Assembly: GCF_007859395.1 (NCBI RefSeq)
Contig: NZ_VOHD01000009.1
Location: forward strand, 1-64,000
Direction of reading: 5' to 3'
Length of the DNA: 64,000 nucleotides
Origin: Planomicrobium sp. CPCC 101110
GTDB taxonomy: Bacteria; Bacillota; Bacilli; Bacillales_A; Planococcaceae
In this document: piece by piece, positions 8,902 to 19,599 of the stretch
How the letters are laid out: every line of letters begins with the position of its first letter
How positions within the stretch are numbered: position 1 is the stretch's first letter
Notes under the pieces: generated by a model
The model's input: the letters and a program-made list of their open reading frames with translations, nothing else
Databases searched by the model: none
What the model was told of the DNA's origin: nothing
Made by a program: the position numbers and the translations under genes

Positions 8902-9035
8902 TTTTTTAAAAAACCCTCCCTGTAACCGCTATGTATAAAACACAAGTTATATACGCTTTCTTTATTGTATCGGAAAACTGTTTTTTTCACATCTATTTTA
9001 TCGGCTGCCGCCTTACTTCTATATAAGGAATAACA

Positions 9036-9068
9036 GAAAACACCCAAAGAAACAAATCTCGGGTGTTT
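9036..9068 (-). terminator. Terminator after ndoA
   Basis: Stem AACACCC/GGGTGTT with flanking A/T runs, immediately downstream of the toxin gene. It separates the toxin-antitoxin pair from rsbR. Confidence 0.75.
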
Positions 9069-9084
9069 TAAAGGAGTATGTATG

Positions 9085-9435
9085 CTAGAACTTCACGAGG
9101 CCAACACTAATTTCCAGTGCTTCATCCACTTTTTCCATCAACGCATCGTCAAGTTGGGTAATTTTATCGGTAAGCCGGGATTTGTCTATCGTCCGCAATT
9201 GCTCAAGTAAAATGACCGAGTCACGTTCAAACCCGTATTTCTTGGCATTGATCTCCACGTGAGTCGGCAGTTTTGCTTTTTGGATTTGCGCAGTAATAGC
9301 AGCTATGATTACTGTCGGGCTAAACCGATTTCCTATATCATTTTGAATCACCAGTACTGGACGGGTCCCGCCTTGCTCGGACCCGATGACCGGTGATAAT
9401 TCTGCAAAAAAAACGTCACCACGTTTTACAATCAA
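9085..9435 (-). CDS. ndoA: EndoA/MazF-type mRNA interferase toxin
   Basis: A 116-residue MazF-fold endoribonuclease. The conserved [24 protein letters not shown] and TIDKSRL motifs are intact, including the catalytic-loop Arg and Thr. It cuts single-stranded mRNA at short sequence motifs (UACAU in B. subtilis) and is held by EndoAI. It starts with TTG, preceded by GGAGGG formed by the last codons of the antitoxin gene, so toxin synthesis is coupled to the antitoxin. Location next to alr and the sigma-B operon matches B. subtilis. Confidence 0.95.
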   Translation of the reverse strand: MIVKRGDVFFAELSPVIGSEQGGTRPVLVIQNDIGNRFSPTVIIAAITAQIQKAKLPTHVEINAKKYGFERDSVILLEQLRTIDKSRLTDKITQLDDALMEKVDEALEISVGLVKF

Positions 9436-9439
9436 GTTG

Positions 9440-9724
9440 TCACCCTCCGCTTACGAGTCGCACCGTCGTGTGCTCCGCTTCGTATTCAGCGTGAGAACAC
9501 TCACAAGCAATCGATAGGTTGATTTGCGACATTTCCACATAACCCTTGATCATCGCTTCTCGAATATGATAAGAATCGTACATGTTTTTCGTTACCCGAT
9601 GAGTGGAAACATAAATATAATCCCCACGCTCTTGAACTTGTTCATCTGAAAAAGTAGTCAGTTCTGAAATCATTTTTTTAGGCAATTTAACAACCACCTC
9701 TTTTGTTTTGACTCTCTCGTACAC
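9440..9724 (-). CDS. ndoAI: EndoAI/MazE-type antitoxin
   Basis: A 94-residue antitoxin. The N-terminal VVVKLP fits a ribbon-helix-helix DNA-binding strand, but the middle (about 20-55) looks unlike B. subtilis EndoAI. The C-terminal toxin-binding tail is conserved ([13 protein letters not shown] ... [13 protein letters not shown]). The start is a GTG at 9724, eight bases after GGAGG; an in-frame GTG at 9733 overlaps the ribosome site. It should neutralise NdoA and may autoregulate. Confidence 0.88.
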   Translation of the reverse strand: MYERVKTKEVVVKLPKKMISELTTFSDEQVQERGDYIYVSTHRVTKNMYDSYHIREAMIKGYVEMSQINLSIACECSHAEYEAEHTTVRLVSGG

Positions 9725-9821
9725 AGCCGACACCTCCGAAATACCGTTCGTCTCTCTCTACTCTTTCTCATCTTAACACTGTCTGCCTTCCCTGAAAAGG
9801 CAAATCTCGAATTTCAAAAAT

Positions 9822-10925
9822 TCAGCAATAGATCCGGGGCACTCTTTTCGTCAAGTTGACGGGGATTTCATAAGCGATGGTCCCTAGTTTTTCAGCCCAT
9901 TCTTCTATCCGGATTTGTGCACCGGCTTGCCGGCCGATCAATTGAACTTTTTCGCCCACCGGCATTTTTTCCGGCAGCCGGATCATGCATTGATCCATGC
10001 AGATGCGGCCGACAATCGGCACCCTTGCGCCGCGCACCAAAACTTCCTGTCCCTGCAGCCCCCGGAGCATGCCATCTGCATAACCGATCGGAAGCGTCGC
10101 GATCCACTCGTCTTGTTCACAGCGATAAGTAGCTCCGTAACTGATCGTCTCTCCCGCTTTGACTTGCTTGACATGGATAATTTCCGTTTCCAGCCCTAAG
10201 GCTGGCGCCAGATCGAACGGCATGTTATTTTCTACATAAGAAGACGGCGCAATTCCGTATAATGAGATCCCCACACGCACAGCATCAAATGCCAGCTCCG
10301 GATGCAAGCTGGCTGCTGCGCTGTTTGAAACATGGACCATCAGCGCCGGATCATTTATTTCTTCGACAACAGACGCTATGGTCTTCACTTGCCGCTGGAA
10401 CAAGTCGTTTTGATCCTCATCTGCTGTAGCGAAATGAGTAAAGATGCCGTCCAAAGAAAAAAAGCGGCTCCGAACCATCCGAAGCGCTTCACCCGCTTCT
10501 TCTGCCTGAACACCGACACGGCGCATGCCCGTATCTATTTTCAAATGGATCTTCAAGCGCGGAAGGTCCGGATCGATAGCTCTTCCAGCCATCAAGAGCC
10601 AATCGAGCGAAATGGCGGCAACTGTAATTCCAGTGCGCTGAGCAACCGGAATAAACGCTGCGGGTGTATGGCCCATCACCAAAATATTCGCCCGGATTTT
10701 ACGCTCCACCAGCGCAAGCGCTTCGTCCGGCGTAGCGACAGCAAGCCATTCAACCCCGTTTTCAAGCGCTTTTTCGGCCACTTCCACCATACCGTGTCCA
10801 TAAGCATCCGCTTTTACCACTGCAATGACTTTCGCTTTGCCGCTTCTCTCTTTGAAAGCCTGCAAGTTTTTCTGGATTGCATTCAAATCGATGACCGCTT
10901 TTGTCGGCCGGTAATATTCTGTCAT
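9822..10925 (-). CDS. alr: Alanine racemase
   Basis: A 367-residue fold-type III PLP enzyme that interconverts L- and D-alanine for peptidoglycan. The PLP lysine is Lys38 in VVKADAYGHG. The second catalytic tyrosine region (ISYGATY) and the substrate-binding RICMDQCMI are present. The ATG at 10925 follows AGGG; an in-frame GTG at 10940 has no ribosome site. It lies 15 bp after acpS. The lipoprotein gene ydcC found between them in B. subtilis is missing. D-Ala made here feeds the Ddl and MurF encoded nearby. Confidence 0.96.
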   Translation of the reverse strand: MTEYYRPTKAVIDLNAIQKNLQAFKERSGKAKVIAVVKADAYGHGMVEVAEKALENGVEWLAVATPDEALALVERKIRANILVMGHTPAAFIPVAQRTGITVAAISLDWLLMAGRAIDPDLPRLKIHLKIDTGMRRVGVQAEEAGEALRMVRSRFFSLDGIFTHFATADEDQNDLFQRQVKTIASVVEEINDPALMVHVSNSAAASLHPELAFDAVRVGISLYGIAPSSYVENNMPFDLAPALGLETEIIHVKQVKAGETISYGATYRCEQDEWIATLPIGYADGMLRGLQGQEVLVRGARVPIVGRICMDQCMIRLPEKMPVGEKVQLIGRQAGAQIRIEEWAEKLGTIAYEIPVNLTKRVPRIYC

Positions 10926-10940
10926 ATCATCCCTACTCAC

Positions 10941-11294
10941 TTAAGTTGATTGCAGCAACACTTGTGCCGCTGCATATTCTTTCGTATGGGTAATCGAAAC
11001 CAATCCGGTTTCAAGCTCCCGAAAATAAATCTCCGGTTTGCCATTGCCATCTTTTCTGATTTCAATATCCTGAAACGAACAGGATTTTCCGATCCCTGTC
11101 CCTCTAGCTTTCGCAAACGCTTCTTTTGCTGCGAACCGGCCTGCCAGAAACTCCGTCTTCCGGTTTGCTGAGAGCAAATCATATTCGGCGAGTTCCCGTT
11201 CCGTTAAAACACGCTCCCGGAACTTCGGCGATTTCTCATCCAATCTTCGAATCCGATCCAACTCTGTAATATCGAGGCCAATTCCAGTGATCAT
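10941..11294 (-). CDS. acpS: Holo-[acyl-carrier-protein] synthase
   Basis: A 117-residue trimeric phosphopantetheinyl transferase. The signature GIGLDITELDRI (N-terminus, catalytic Asp) and FAAKEAFAKARGTGIG (about 45-60) are complete. It transfers 4'-phosphopantetheine from CoA to apo-ACP for fatty-acid synthesis. The ATG at 11294 lies eight bases after GGAG. An upstream in-frame TTG is part of the ribosome-site region and is rejected. It is divergent from the rhomboid gene. Confidence 0.96.
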   Translation of the reverse strand: MITGIGLDITELDRIRRLDEKSPKFRERVLTERELAEYDLLSANRKTEFLAGRFAAKEAFAKARGTGIGKSCSFQDIEIRKDGNGKPEIYFRELETGLVSITHTKEYAAAQVLLQST

Positions 11295-11362
11295 AATTGT
11301 TTCTCCTTTCAATCTTTAAGCTTAAAAAGGTATAATAATTCGTATGAAATAGAGGTGACAAG

Positions 11363-11971
11363 ATGTTTTTACGTACAGAAAGCTTTTCCCAGTATATCCG
11401 GTTATATCCTGTCGTATCCGCATTGATCGCAATCAATGTGCTGATACATATTTTATCATGGGTTCCTGAAATTGGGGACCAAGTGTTTTACTACGGAGTC
11501 GGTTATAATTATTTTATCGCTGATGGCGAATGGTGGCGGTTTATCTCGCCGGTATTCCTCCACGGCAGCTTGATGCATCTGCTCTTCAATATGTTTTCGT
11601 TGTTTCTGTTCGGTCCCGAGCTGGAGCGGTTAACAGGCAAAGTCCGATTTATCACCATTTACTTGTTGGCAGGTTTCTTCGGATCGGTCGCTACATACTT
11701 TTTGCAGCCGCTCGATTATTCCCATGTAGGCGCAAGCGGAGCAATCTTCGGCATTTTCGGTGCGTTTGGAGCGCTATTGTACTACGGGGGGCGCGTCATG
11801 CCACAACTGAGGCAAATCATACTCCCCATCATCGTGATCAGCATAGTGATGACGTTCTTGACACCGAACGTGAATGCGACTGCCCATATCGCTGGAATGA
11901 TTACCGGATTCCTCATCGGGCTCAGTTATTTCCACCCAAAACGAATTGTCAGTTGGAAAGCCAAAAAGTAA
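11363..11971 (+). CDS. Rhomboid family intramembrane serine protease
   Basis: A 202-residue membrane protein with about six hydrophobic segments. It has catalytic GASGAIFGIFG (Ser, about 123) and ATAHIAG (His, about 177), with the helper motif HLLFNMFSL. Rhomboids cleave transmembrane substrates in the bilayer. This is the counterpart of the gene next to acpS in B. subtilis (ydcA); its substrate is unknown. Its own promoter may use TATAAT at 11328-11333, and AGAGGTG precedes the ATG. A two-way terminator separates it from convergent ydbT. Confidence 0.9.
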   Translation: MFLRTESFSQYIRLYPVVSALIAINVLIHILSWVPEIGDQVFYYGVGYNYFIADGEWWRFISPVFLHGSLMHLLFNMFSLFLFGPELERLTGKVRFITIYLLAGFFGSVATYFLQPLDYSHVGASGAIFGIFGAFGALLYYGGRVMPQLRQIILPIIVISIVMTFLTPNVNATAHIAGMITGFLIGLSYFHPKRIVSWKAKK

Positions 11972-12006
11972 GGCAAGCCTAAACAACGGCTTGCCTTACT
12001 TTTTTA
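11966..12006. terminator. Bidirectional terminator between rhomboid gene and ydbT
   Basis: A 13-bp stem AGTAAGGCAAGCC/GGCTTGCCTTACT flanked by A and T runs, between convergent genes. Confidence 0.9.
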
Positions 12007-13515
12007 TTGATCGGTTGTTTTGCTGTTGGAAGGCTCATACCAAGCCAGCACTCTGCTGGCATCGTCTCTTTCCATGTGGTCGATGCGAGCCGTCGCGCCA
12101 AGCATCCCGGACTTGATCGTCGCTTGAATGGAAGCCAAATCCTTTCGCCGTTGGAAATAACTTTGCGTCACTTCAATAGCTTGAATTCTCTTTTTCACCA
12201 TGAAAAACGCATGTTTGCTGACTGTACGGAATTCCATCGTCAATTGCTTGCCGGTCAAAGCATAGCCGACTGTTCGGTGCTGCCAAATTGCAAACAGAAT
12301 GACGGCCGGAAAAATAAGCAAAGACATCAAACCATAAGGATAAAAAAAGTAGCTTATCAAACCAACAACCGGAATCATCCAGAAGAAGTCAAGGCGGTAA
12401 AAGAAGTGCAGGCTCCGTTTAGGCGCCTTTTTCATCACTGGCTCCCATTCCATATCCGGAAACAAATCGCCGAGAATCGGAAGGATCGCTGATTTTTTTG
12501 CCAGCGGAAACAACCGGATCTTCTCGTCTTTGTCCCCAAAAGTTCCCCCGGCGCTTTCAACAGTCACTGCTGCATAGCCAAACCATTCACGAAGCGGGTT
12601 TTGAGAAATCTGGATTCCTTGAATCCGCTTGAACGGCACTGAGACTTTCTTTTTCTCCAGCAGCCCCCGTGAAATATAAATATGGTCTTCATCTGCCGAA
12701 ATCGTAAATTGGTAGTTTGCGAAAATGGCCAATATAACCGAAATCACCCACGCCAACAATAGAATCAGGAAAATTGCCAATGCAACAATCAAATAACCGA
12801 ATCGCAAAAACAGCATAACTTCCTGATAAACGGCGTCATACGGAATCAGATCCGAAAATTGCGAAAGAAATACAGCCACAGCTGAAATGACTACGCCAAT
12901 TCCGCCGGAAGTCGTAGCAAGAATTATCAACTCTTTCATAGACATGCGATAAATGGTTTTGACCGTTTTCGCTGAAGTTTCCGTCTCTTCCCCAACCTCA
13001 TTGTCCGCTTCAGGGAACGGTTCCCGGCTATGATGCTTGGCATACTCCATCTTTTTTTCTATCCGTTCGGCATCTTCACGGGAAATAGCGGTCAATTCCA
13101 CATCCGCTTGACCAACTTTACCCGTCCCCGCCGTCTCCACCTTCACTTTCACCAAACCAAAAGGCCGGTGGAAAATTCCTTCCGTGTAATTCAAACTTTG
13201 AATTCGTTCGAACGGTATGTACCTCTTCTTCTTAACGAACAGCCCGTATTCAATGCGCAACTCGCCTTCTTCAAACCAATAGACGAACCTCCGCCATTTG
13301 ATGAGGCCGCTGACCAGCATAAAGATCAACACAACACCCGCGATCAAAACCGGAATCAAGCCCTGCCATCCGCGGTCAGCAACACTTTCGCCCCCGCCCC
13401 TGAAAAGATTGACTCCAAAAATAATGATGAAGGGAAAAATAAGTTCCTTCAATCCTTTGATAAAATTCAAAAAGGCAGAAATCGGGTGCAGTTTATATCG
13501 AACATCAGACATCAT
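12004..13515 (-). CDS. ydbT: PH domain membrane protein, YdbT family
   Basis: A 503-residue protein with several hydrophobic pairs (near residues 15-70, 195-270 and 375-410). Each is followed by a bacterial PH (bPH2/DUF304-type) module, recognisable from repeated YIPFERIQSLNY, VSVPFKRIQGIQI and VKKRIQAIEVTQ segments. The role is unknown; B. subtilis ydbS/ydbT have been linked to resistance to antimicrobial compounds. It overlaps the end of ydbS by 11 bp, so the pair forms one unit. The start could be the ATG at 13515 or 13512. Confidence 0.88.
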   Translation of the reverse strand: MMSDVRYKLHPISAFLNFIKGLKELIFPFIIIFGVNLFRGGGESVADRGWQGLIPVLIAGVVLIFMLVSGLIKWRRFVYWFEEGELRIEYGLFVKKKRYIPFERIQSLNYTEGIFHRPFGLVKVKVETAGTGKVGQADVELTAISREDAERIEKKMEYAKHHSREPFPEADNEVGEETETSAKTVKTIYRMSMKELIILATTSGGIGVVISAVAVFLSQFSDLIPYDAVYQEVMLFLRFGYLIVALAIFLILLLAWVISVILAIFANYQFTISADEDHIYISRGLLEKKKVSVPFKRIQGIQISQNPLREWFGYAAVTVESAGGTFGDKDEKIRLFPLAKKSAILPILGDLFPDMEWEPVMKKAPKRSLHFFYRLDFFWMIPVVGLISYFFYPYGLMSLLIFPAVILFAIWQHRTVGYALTGKQLTMEFRTVSKHAFFMVKKRIQAIEVTQSYFQRRKDLASIQATIKSGMLGATARIDHMERDDASRVLAWYEPSNSKTTDQ

Positions 13516-13984
13516 CTTCCGCCACCCTCGCCAGCACAGAAATCCGGTTTCTCAATTCGTCCGCTTCCGCAGTAATCAAAGCGGGAATAGTATGAGTTGT
13601 AGCCGCTGTGGAAATGGATATTTCCGCTAGATCATATTTACGCAAAATCGGTCCCTGTTCTGTATCGACGTGCTGAACACGCACCATTGGAACCAAGGTG
13701 CGCTTCACAATGAACAATCCGTGCTGAAGTTCGATTTCCTGCTCCCTCACTTCATATCGCCAGCGCTTCCAGCGAATTTTCGGGAACAAGTAAATAAGAA
13801 GAAAACCAAGCGCTGCTGGAATGGCCGCGTAAATCGCATACAGCCACCATGGCCCATTGAAGAAATAAGTTACAGCAGCCGCTCCGCCGGCTATCAGCAC
13901 AATTACTGCAGTTTCAATCACGCCGTAAACTCTCCATACTGTTAAGCCCTTTTTCGAAATCTGGTTTTTCGGTTGTTGGTCCAT
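13505..13984 (-). CDS. ydbS: PH domain membrane protein, YdbS family
   Basis: A 159-residue partner of YdbT. Two adjacent transmembrane helices (about 18-60) precede one bPH2 domain with the motif VPMVRVQHVDTEQGPILRKYDLA. The ATG at 13984 follows GGAGAGA; an upstream in-frame ATG at 14008 lacks a ribosome site. Translation is coupled to ydbT. It probably forms a membrane complex with YdbT (inference). Confidence 0.87.
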   Translation of the reverse strand: MDQQPKNQISKKGLTVWRVYGVIETAVIVLIAGGAAAVTYFFNGPWWLYAIYAAIPAALGFLLIYLFPKIRWKRWRYEVREQEIELQHGLFIVKRTLVPMVRVQHVDTEQGPILRKYDLAEISISTAATTHTIPALITAEADELRNRISVLARVAEDDV

Positions 13985-14114
13985 ATATCTCTCTCCATTC
14001 GCCGTCATGCTTTATATACGATTTATCCAACAGAACGTTTCATGTTCTTCCAAACGGTTCAATGAGCCCCTACTGAATCATGCTTCACTTTATTGTACTT
14101 TATAACAGAGATAT

Positions 14115-14160
14115 AAAAAAGGCGAACCCGAAACAGTTGCCTGTTTGGATTCGCCTTTTG
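14115..14160 (-). terminator. Terminator downstream of cshA and its 3' region
   Basis: Stem AAAGGCGAA/TTCGCCTTT with an inner CAAACAG/CTGTTTC extension and six T on the minus strand. It is the first convincing minus-strand terminator after cshA, about 170 nt past the stop. Confidence 0.85.
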
Positions 14161-14162
14161 TC

Positions 14163-14330
14163 ATTCAGCTTCAGTACCCATGAGATAGGGATTTTCACTT
14201 TTCTTAATTGTCCAGACTTCAACGGCCAGGTTCTCGGGCCATAACCCATCCCGGCTGTGCGGCAAGGAGCGCCGCTTCACCAGTCTGTCTTATGCCTTTC
14301 GAACCTGAACGGCCGTTTTCGCTTTTTTAA
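14163..14330. other. Unexplained structured intergenic element downstream of cshA
   Basis: 168 bp without a convincing gene but dense in inverted repeats. CCAGGTTC (14228-14235) and GAACCTG (14300-14306) pair at distance, inside AACGGC/GCCGTT arms. CAGACT pairs with AGTCTG. GCGGC-N7-GCCGC forms an inner hairpin. On the plus strand the element ends in AACGGCCGTT followed by TTTTCGCTTTTTT, which resembles a terminator. On the minus strand it would be the cshA 3' UTR. Strand and function are undecided; a short GTG-started frame on the minus strand (about 39 codons) is also possible. Confidence 0.4.
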
Positions 14331-16076
<1,746 letters not shown>

Positions 16077-16104
16077 AAAAAAATACTCTTCACAGGGAAG
16101 AGTG
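16077..16104 (-). terminator. Terminator of the ddl-murF-esterase unit
   Basis: Stem ACTCTTC/GAAGAGT and seven T on the minus strand, about 85 nt past the esterase stop. The 16105-16189 stretch holds nothing else I recognise. Confidence 0.85.
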
Positions 16105-16189
16105 TTTCAAAAATGTATCCATTGCTTTCATTAGAATAGCACGATTAAGTTCCATATGCAATGAATACGCAAAGGTTCTAATAATCAGT

Positions 16190-16888
16190 TTACTCTTCCA
16201 GCTTTTTCATAAAATCCAATGCCTGGCGAAACCAATCATCGCAGTCGTCGCTGTAGCAGATCAAATGCTGCCCAGTCTCCGAATGGATGAGCTGCTTTTC
16301 TTCTGAACCGATGTGGTCATAGATGAAATCAGCGGCCGAAGCCGGAACAATGCCATCTTTTTTTCCTTGCACGATGCAGACCGGTATGCGGATCCGGCTG
16401 TAATAAGGCTTTACCATTTCCGCCACACGCAGGAATTGGACGGTTGCACGGATAGGGGTATGGGTCCATTTGTATTTATACATTTGGAAAAACCGATCCT
16501 CCGACAAGCCGCCTCTTACCGCACTGTTCAGGGACTTTGCCGCCGCTTTTAGAAATTGCGCGGGGCTGAAATACTTGGCCGCCGCGCTTAACAGCACAAG
16601 CCGGTCCACTTTATAGCGGGTTGCCAAGTGCATGGCGATAAGCCCGCCCATTGAAAACCCGACGATGATGATTCGGTCTGTTTCCTTTTTCAGTTCACGA
16701 AGCGCCAGTTCGGCTTCCATCATCCATTGCTCGGCCGTGCTGTTTTTCAAGAAAAGGGTCTCTCCGTGCCCGGGCAGGGCAGGAACTTTCACGACCCAAT
16801 TTGTCTGTTCTTCGATATAGTCGGCAAAAGGCTGAACCTCAAAAGGCCCGCCCGTAAAACCGTGAATACATAAAACACCTGTCTTCAA
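16190..16888 (-). CDS. Alpha/beta hydrolase, carboxylesterase-like
   Basis: A 232-residue alpha/beta hydrolase similar to Bacillus carboxylesterase Est30/YvaK. It has the oxyanion motif HGFTGGP (9-15), nucleophile elbow GFSMGG (about 97-102), the acid in KKDGIVP (about 188) and the His in TGQHLIC (about 211). Substrates are probably short-chain acyl esters or monoglycerides; the real one is unknown. It starts with TTG (16888) after GGGGAG. It lies 15 bp downstream of murF, so it is probably cotranscribed. Confidence 0.85.
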   Translation of the reverse strand: MKTGVLCIHGFTGGPFEVQPFADYIEEQTNWVVKVPALPGHGETLFLKNSTAEQWMMEAELALRELKKETDRIIIVGFSMGGLIAMHLATRYKVDRLVLLSAAAKYFSPAQFLKAAAKSLNSAVRGGLSEDRFFQMYKYKWTHTPIRATVQFLRVAEMVKPYYSRIRIPVCIVQGKKDGIVPASAADFIYDHIGSEEKQLIHSETGQHLICYSDDCDDWFRQALDFMKKLEE

Positions 16889-16903
16889 ACGGTTCTCCCC
16901 TTT

Positions 16904-18262
16904 TCACTGTTTTGTAAAAGGTTCGATAACATGCTCGAGTGCCATGCCGCGCGACCCTTTTACAAGAATGATGGAATCCGCCGTGATATTGTCTTGAAGC
17001 AATGAAATGATCGGTTCATAATCCGCTTCGCTCCATAGCAGTTTTCCATCAAAGGAAGAAACCAATTTATCGTGAAGCCATTTCATCCGCGGTCCGTATA
17101 GACAAACACCTGCTAAGTCGGAAGTGATGGATTTGGCAAGTGTTTCATGATATTCCTGTTCCTTGTCGCCAAGCTCGAGCATATCTCCAAGAACGGCCCA
17201 TTTATCCTCTTTCATCGTCGTTTCACGGATAAAATTCAATGCCGCCTTCATCGACGAAGGCGCTGCATTATAGGCGTCGTTGATGAACGTCGCTCCATTG
17301 GCTGCCGGAATAATCTGCATGCGCATATCCGTCAGCGCCGCATCTTTCAGCGATTTCCGGATGTCTTCTTCTGACAGGCCGGCTTCTAAAGCGACTAGAA
17401 TCGCTGCCAATGTATTTTTCACTTGATGCTCTCCAAGAACCGGAATGCTGAAGGCCGCATCGATAATGCCGCTGACCATGAAACTGCTGCCATTTTCAGT
17501 CGCTTTGATGTCGGTCACTGTCAATTCGTTATCGTCGCCGAAGCCGAATGACACCGCTTGGAGAAAATCTTCTACATGTGGACGAAGCAGCGGTTCATCG
17601 CCGTCGTAAAAGAGCTTGCCGTGCGTTTCAAGGCCAGCCGTAATTTCAAATTTCGCTTGGGCAATGCCTTCTCGGGATCCAAGGTCTTGCATATGGGCTT
17701 CTCCGATATTGGTAATGATGGCGTAATCCGGCCGTGCCAATTCCGATAAAAACTGGATTTGCCCGAAACCGCTCATGCCCATCTCCAATACCGCAAATTT
17801 CGTGTCAGCATCCAGGGACAAGATGGTCAAAGGCAAGCCAAGTTCATTATTGAAATTCCCCTGTGTCTTTTGCACTTTGAAGTAAGGCTTCAAGACACTC
17901 GCCACCAAATCTTTCGTTGATGTTTTGCCGTTTGAGCCGGTAATGCCAATGATGGTTGTAGACAATTCATCCCGGTACGCCCGCGCCATTTCCTGCAAGG
18001 CGGCTTGGCAGTCCTCTACAAACAGCAGCGGCAAATCCTCTGGCGGATTCGGCTCGTCGCGCTGCCACAAAGAGGCGGATGCCCCTGCTTCAATCGCCTG
18101 CCTTACATATTGATGTCCGTTGACTTTTTCACCACGGAAAGGAATGAACAAATCTCCAGGTTGAAGCGTTCTCGTATTAATCGAGACTCCTGTAATTTCA
18201 ATGCCTTTTAAATTCGTCTTAATACCAAGCCACTTGGCTACTTGCTCAATCTTTTTTTTCAT
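16904..18262 (-). CDS. murF: UDP-MurNAc-tripeptide--D-Ala-D-Ala ligase
   Basis: A 452-residue Mur ligase. It adds D-Ala-D-Ala to UDP-MurNAc-tripeptide in the cytoplasm. The ATP loop GITGSNGKTSTKDL (about 108-121), NFNNELGLPLT, and the C-terminal domain start FINDAYNAAPSSMKAAL are typical. It follows ddl, which makes its D-Ala-D-Ala substrate, by 13 bp. Confidence 0.97.
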   Translation of the reverse strand: MKKKIEQVAKWLGIKTNLKGIEITGVSINTRTLQPGDLFIPFRGEKVNGHQYVRQAIEAGASASLWQRDEPNPPEDLPLLFVEDCQAALQEMARAYRDELSTTIIGITGSNGKTSTKDLVASVLKPYFKVQKTQGNFNNELGLPLTILSLDADTKFAVLEMGMSGFGQIQFLSELARPDYAIITNIGEAHMQDLGSREGIAQAKFEITAGLETHGKLFYDGDEPLLRPHVEDFLQAVSFGFGDDNELTVTDIKATENGSSFMVSGIIDAAFSIPVLGEHQVKNTLAAILVALEAGLSEEDIRKSLKDAALTDMRMQIIPAANGATFINDAYNAAPSSMKAALNFIRETTMKEDKWAVLGDMLELGDKEQEYHETLAKSITSDLAGVCLYGPRMKWLHDKLVSSFDGKLLWSEADYEPIISLLQDNITADSIILVKGSRGMALEHVIEPFTKQ

Positions 18263-18275
18263 TTGATTTCTCCAC

Positions 18276-19346
18276 TCAATCTATTTTAACTTGCAACTGC
18301 TGCTTTTCTTCATAACGTTCAATGGCCAGGCCAATCAATCGTTCAATCAGGTCCGGGTAAGCCAATCCGGTATTTTCCCATAGAAGCGGGAACATGCTGA
18401 ATGGCGTAAAGCCCGGCAGCGTATTCACTTCGTTGATCAGGACTTCGTTTGTTGCAGTGACAAAGAAATCCGCTCGTACAAGTCCGGAGCAATCAAGGAT
18501 TTTAAATGCTTTCTTGGCAGATTCAACAAGTTCTGCATAAACCCCTTCATCAAGCTCTGCAGGGATGATCATCGCCGTGTTGCCGTCTTTGTACTTCGCC
18601 TGGTAATCATAAAACGCTTTTAGCGGTTTGATTTCCCCGGCAACCGAACATTCCGGAATATCGTTTCCAAGAACGCCGATTTCGATTTCGCGTGCCACTA
18701 CGCCTTGTTCGATAACGATTTTGCGGTCAAATTTCAACGCTTCCTGAACTGCCGCAATCAGTTCTTCCCTATTATCCGCTTTGCTGATGCCGACACTTGA
18801 ACCTAGGTTCGCCGGTTTCACAAAGACCGGCCAGGATAACTCCGTCTCCACTTTGCTGATCCAATGGTCTTGATCGGTTTGCCATTCGTTTCTTATGAAA
18901 TACACGTAAGGGGTTTGTTTCAAACCTGCCTGTTGAAACAATTGCTTCATGATTACTTTGTCCATGCCAGCGGCTGAGGCTAAAACGCCATTGCCGACGT
19001 ATGGCAGATTCAACACTTCAAGCAAACCTTGGACAGTGCCGTCTTCCCCGTTAGGTCCGTGCAAAAGCGGAATGATGACATCCAGCCCTTTCTCCTGCTC
19101 TGCCGGAAGAAAGCCTGAAATGCTATTGGGATTGGAACCGCTGTCTGCAAGCTGAAGCTGCTCAATCGACTCTGCCGGCCCTTCAAGCAAACCGCCTTTA
19201 ATCCACTCCCCTTCTTGCGTTATGTAAATCGGATATACTTCATATTTGTCAAAATTCAATGCTTGAGTCATAGCGTGGGCAGTTGATAAGGATACTTCAT
19301 GCTCTGCCGACTTGCCTCCATATAATAAACCAATCTGTTTTTTCAT
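18276..19346 (-). CDS. ddl: D-alanine--D-alanine ligase
   Basis: A 356-residue ATP-grasp ligase. It contains [14 protein letters not shown] (N-terminal substrate site), [17 protein letters not shown], and [19 protein letters not shown]. The ATG at 19346 follows GGAGG. It joins two D-Ala, supplied by Alr encoded 8 kb away, and passes the dipeptide to MurF. Confidence 0.97.
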   Translation of the reverse strand: MKKQIGLLYGGKSAEHEVSLSTAHAMTQALNFDKYEVYPIYITQEGEWIKGGLLEGPAESIEQLQLADSGSNPNSISGFLPAEQEKGLDVIIPLLHGPNGEDGTVQGLLEVLNLPYVGNGVLASAAGMDKVIMKQLFQQAGLKQTPYVYFIRNEWQTDQDHWISKVETELSWPVFVKPANLGSSVGISKADNREELIAAVQEALKFDRKIVIEQGVVAREIEIGVLGNDIPECSVAGEIKPLKAFYDYQAKYKDGNTAMIIPAELDEGVYAELVESAKKAFKILDCSGLVRADFFVTATNEVLINEVNTLPGFTPFSMFPLLWENTGLAYPDLIERLIGLAIERYEEKQQLQVKID

Positions 19347-19487
19347 CAGGTAAACCTCCGCTTTATCGAGTTGCTAATGCTGCTGTGCTTTTTCTTTCAA
19401 AACTGATTGCACATATTGCCTAGTTTATCACGAACCGGGAGCCACGACTAAACAAAACTAAGCTATGGTTTCCTTTTTTTCAACCAC

Positions 19488-19518
19488 AAAAAAATAATAC
19501 TCTAAGCGAGTATTATTT
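19488..19518 (-). terminator. Terminator downstream of the 257-residue unknown gene
   Basis: Stem AATAATACTC/GAGTATTATT with a seven-T run on the minus strand. A second, GC-rich hairpin GGCTGCCG/CGGCAGCC (about 19560-19583) lies between it and the gene but lacks a T run. Confidence 0.8.
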
Positions 19519-19599
19519 CCTAGGTTATGGGGCAATTCTTTTTTCTTCTTCAACTGAAGGGGCTGCCGAAAGTTTCCCGGCAGCCTGTAAAATGATTTA

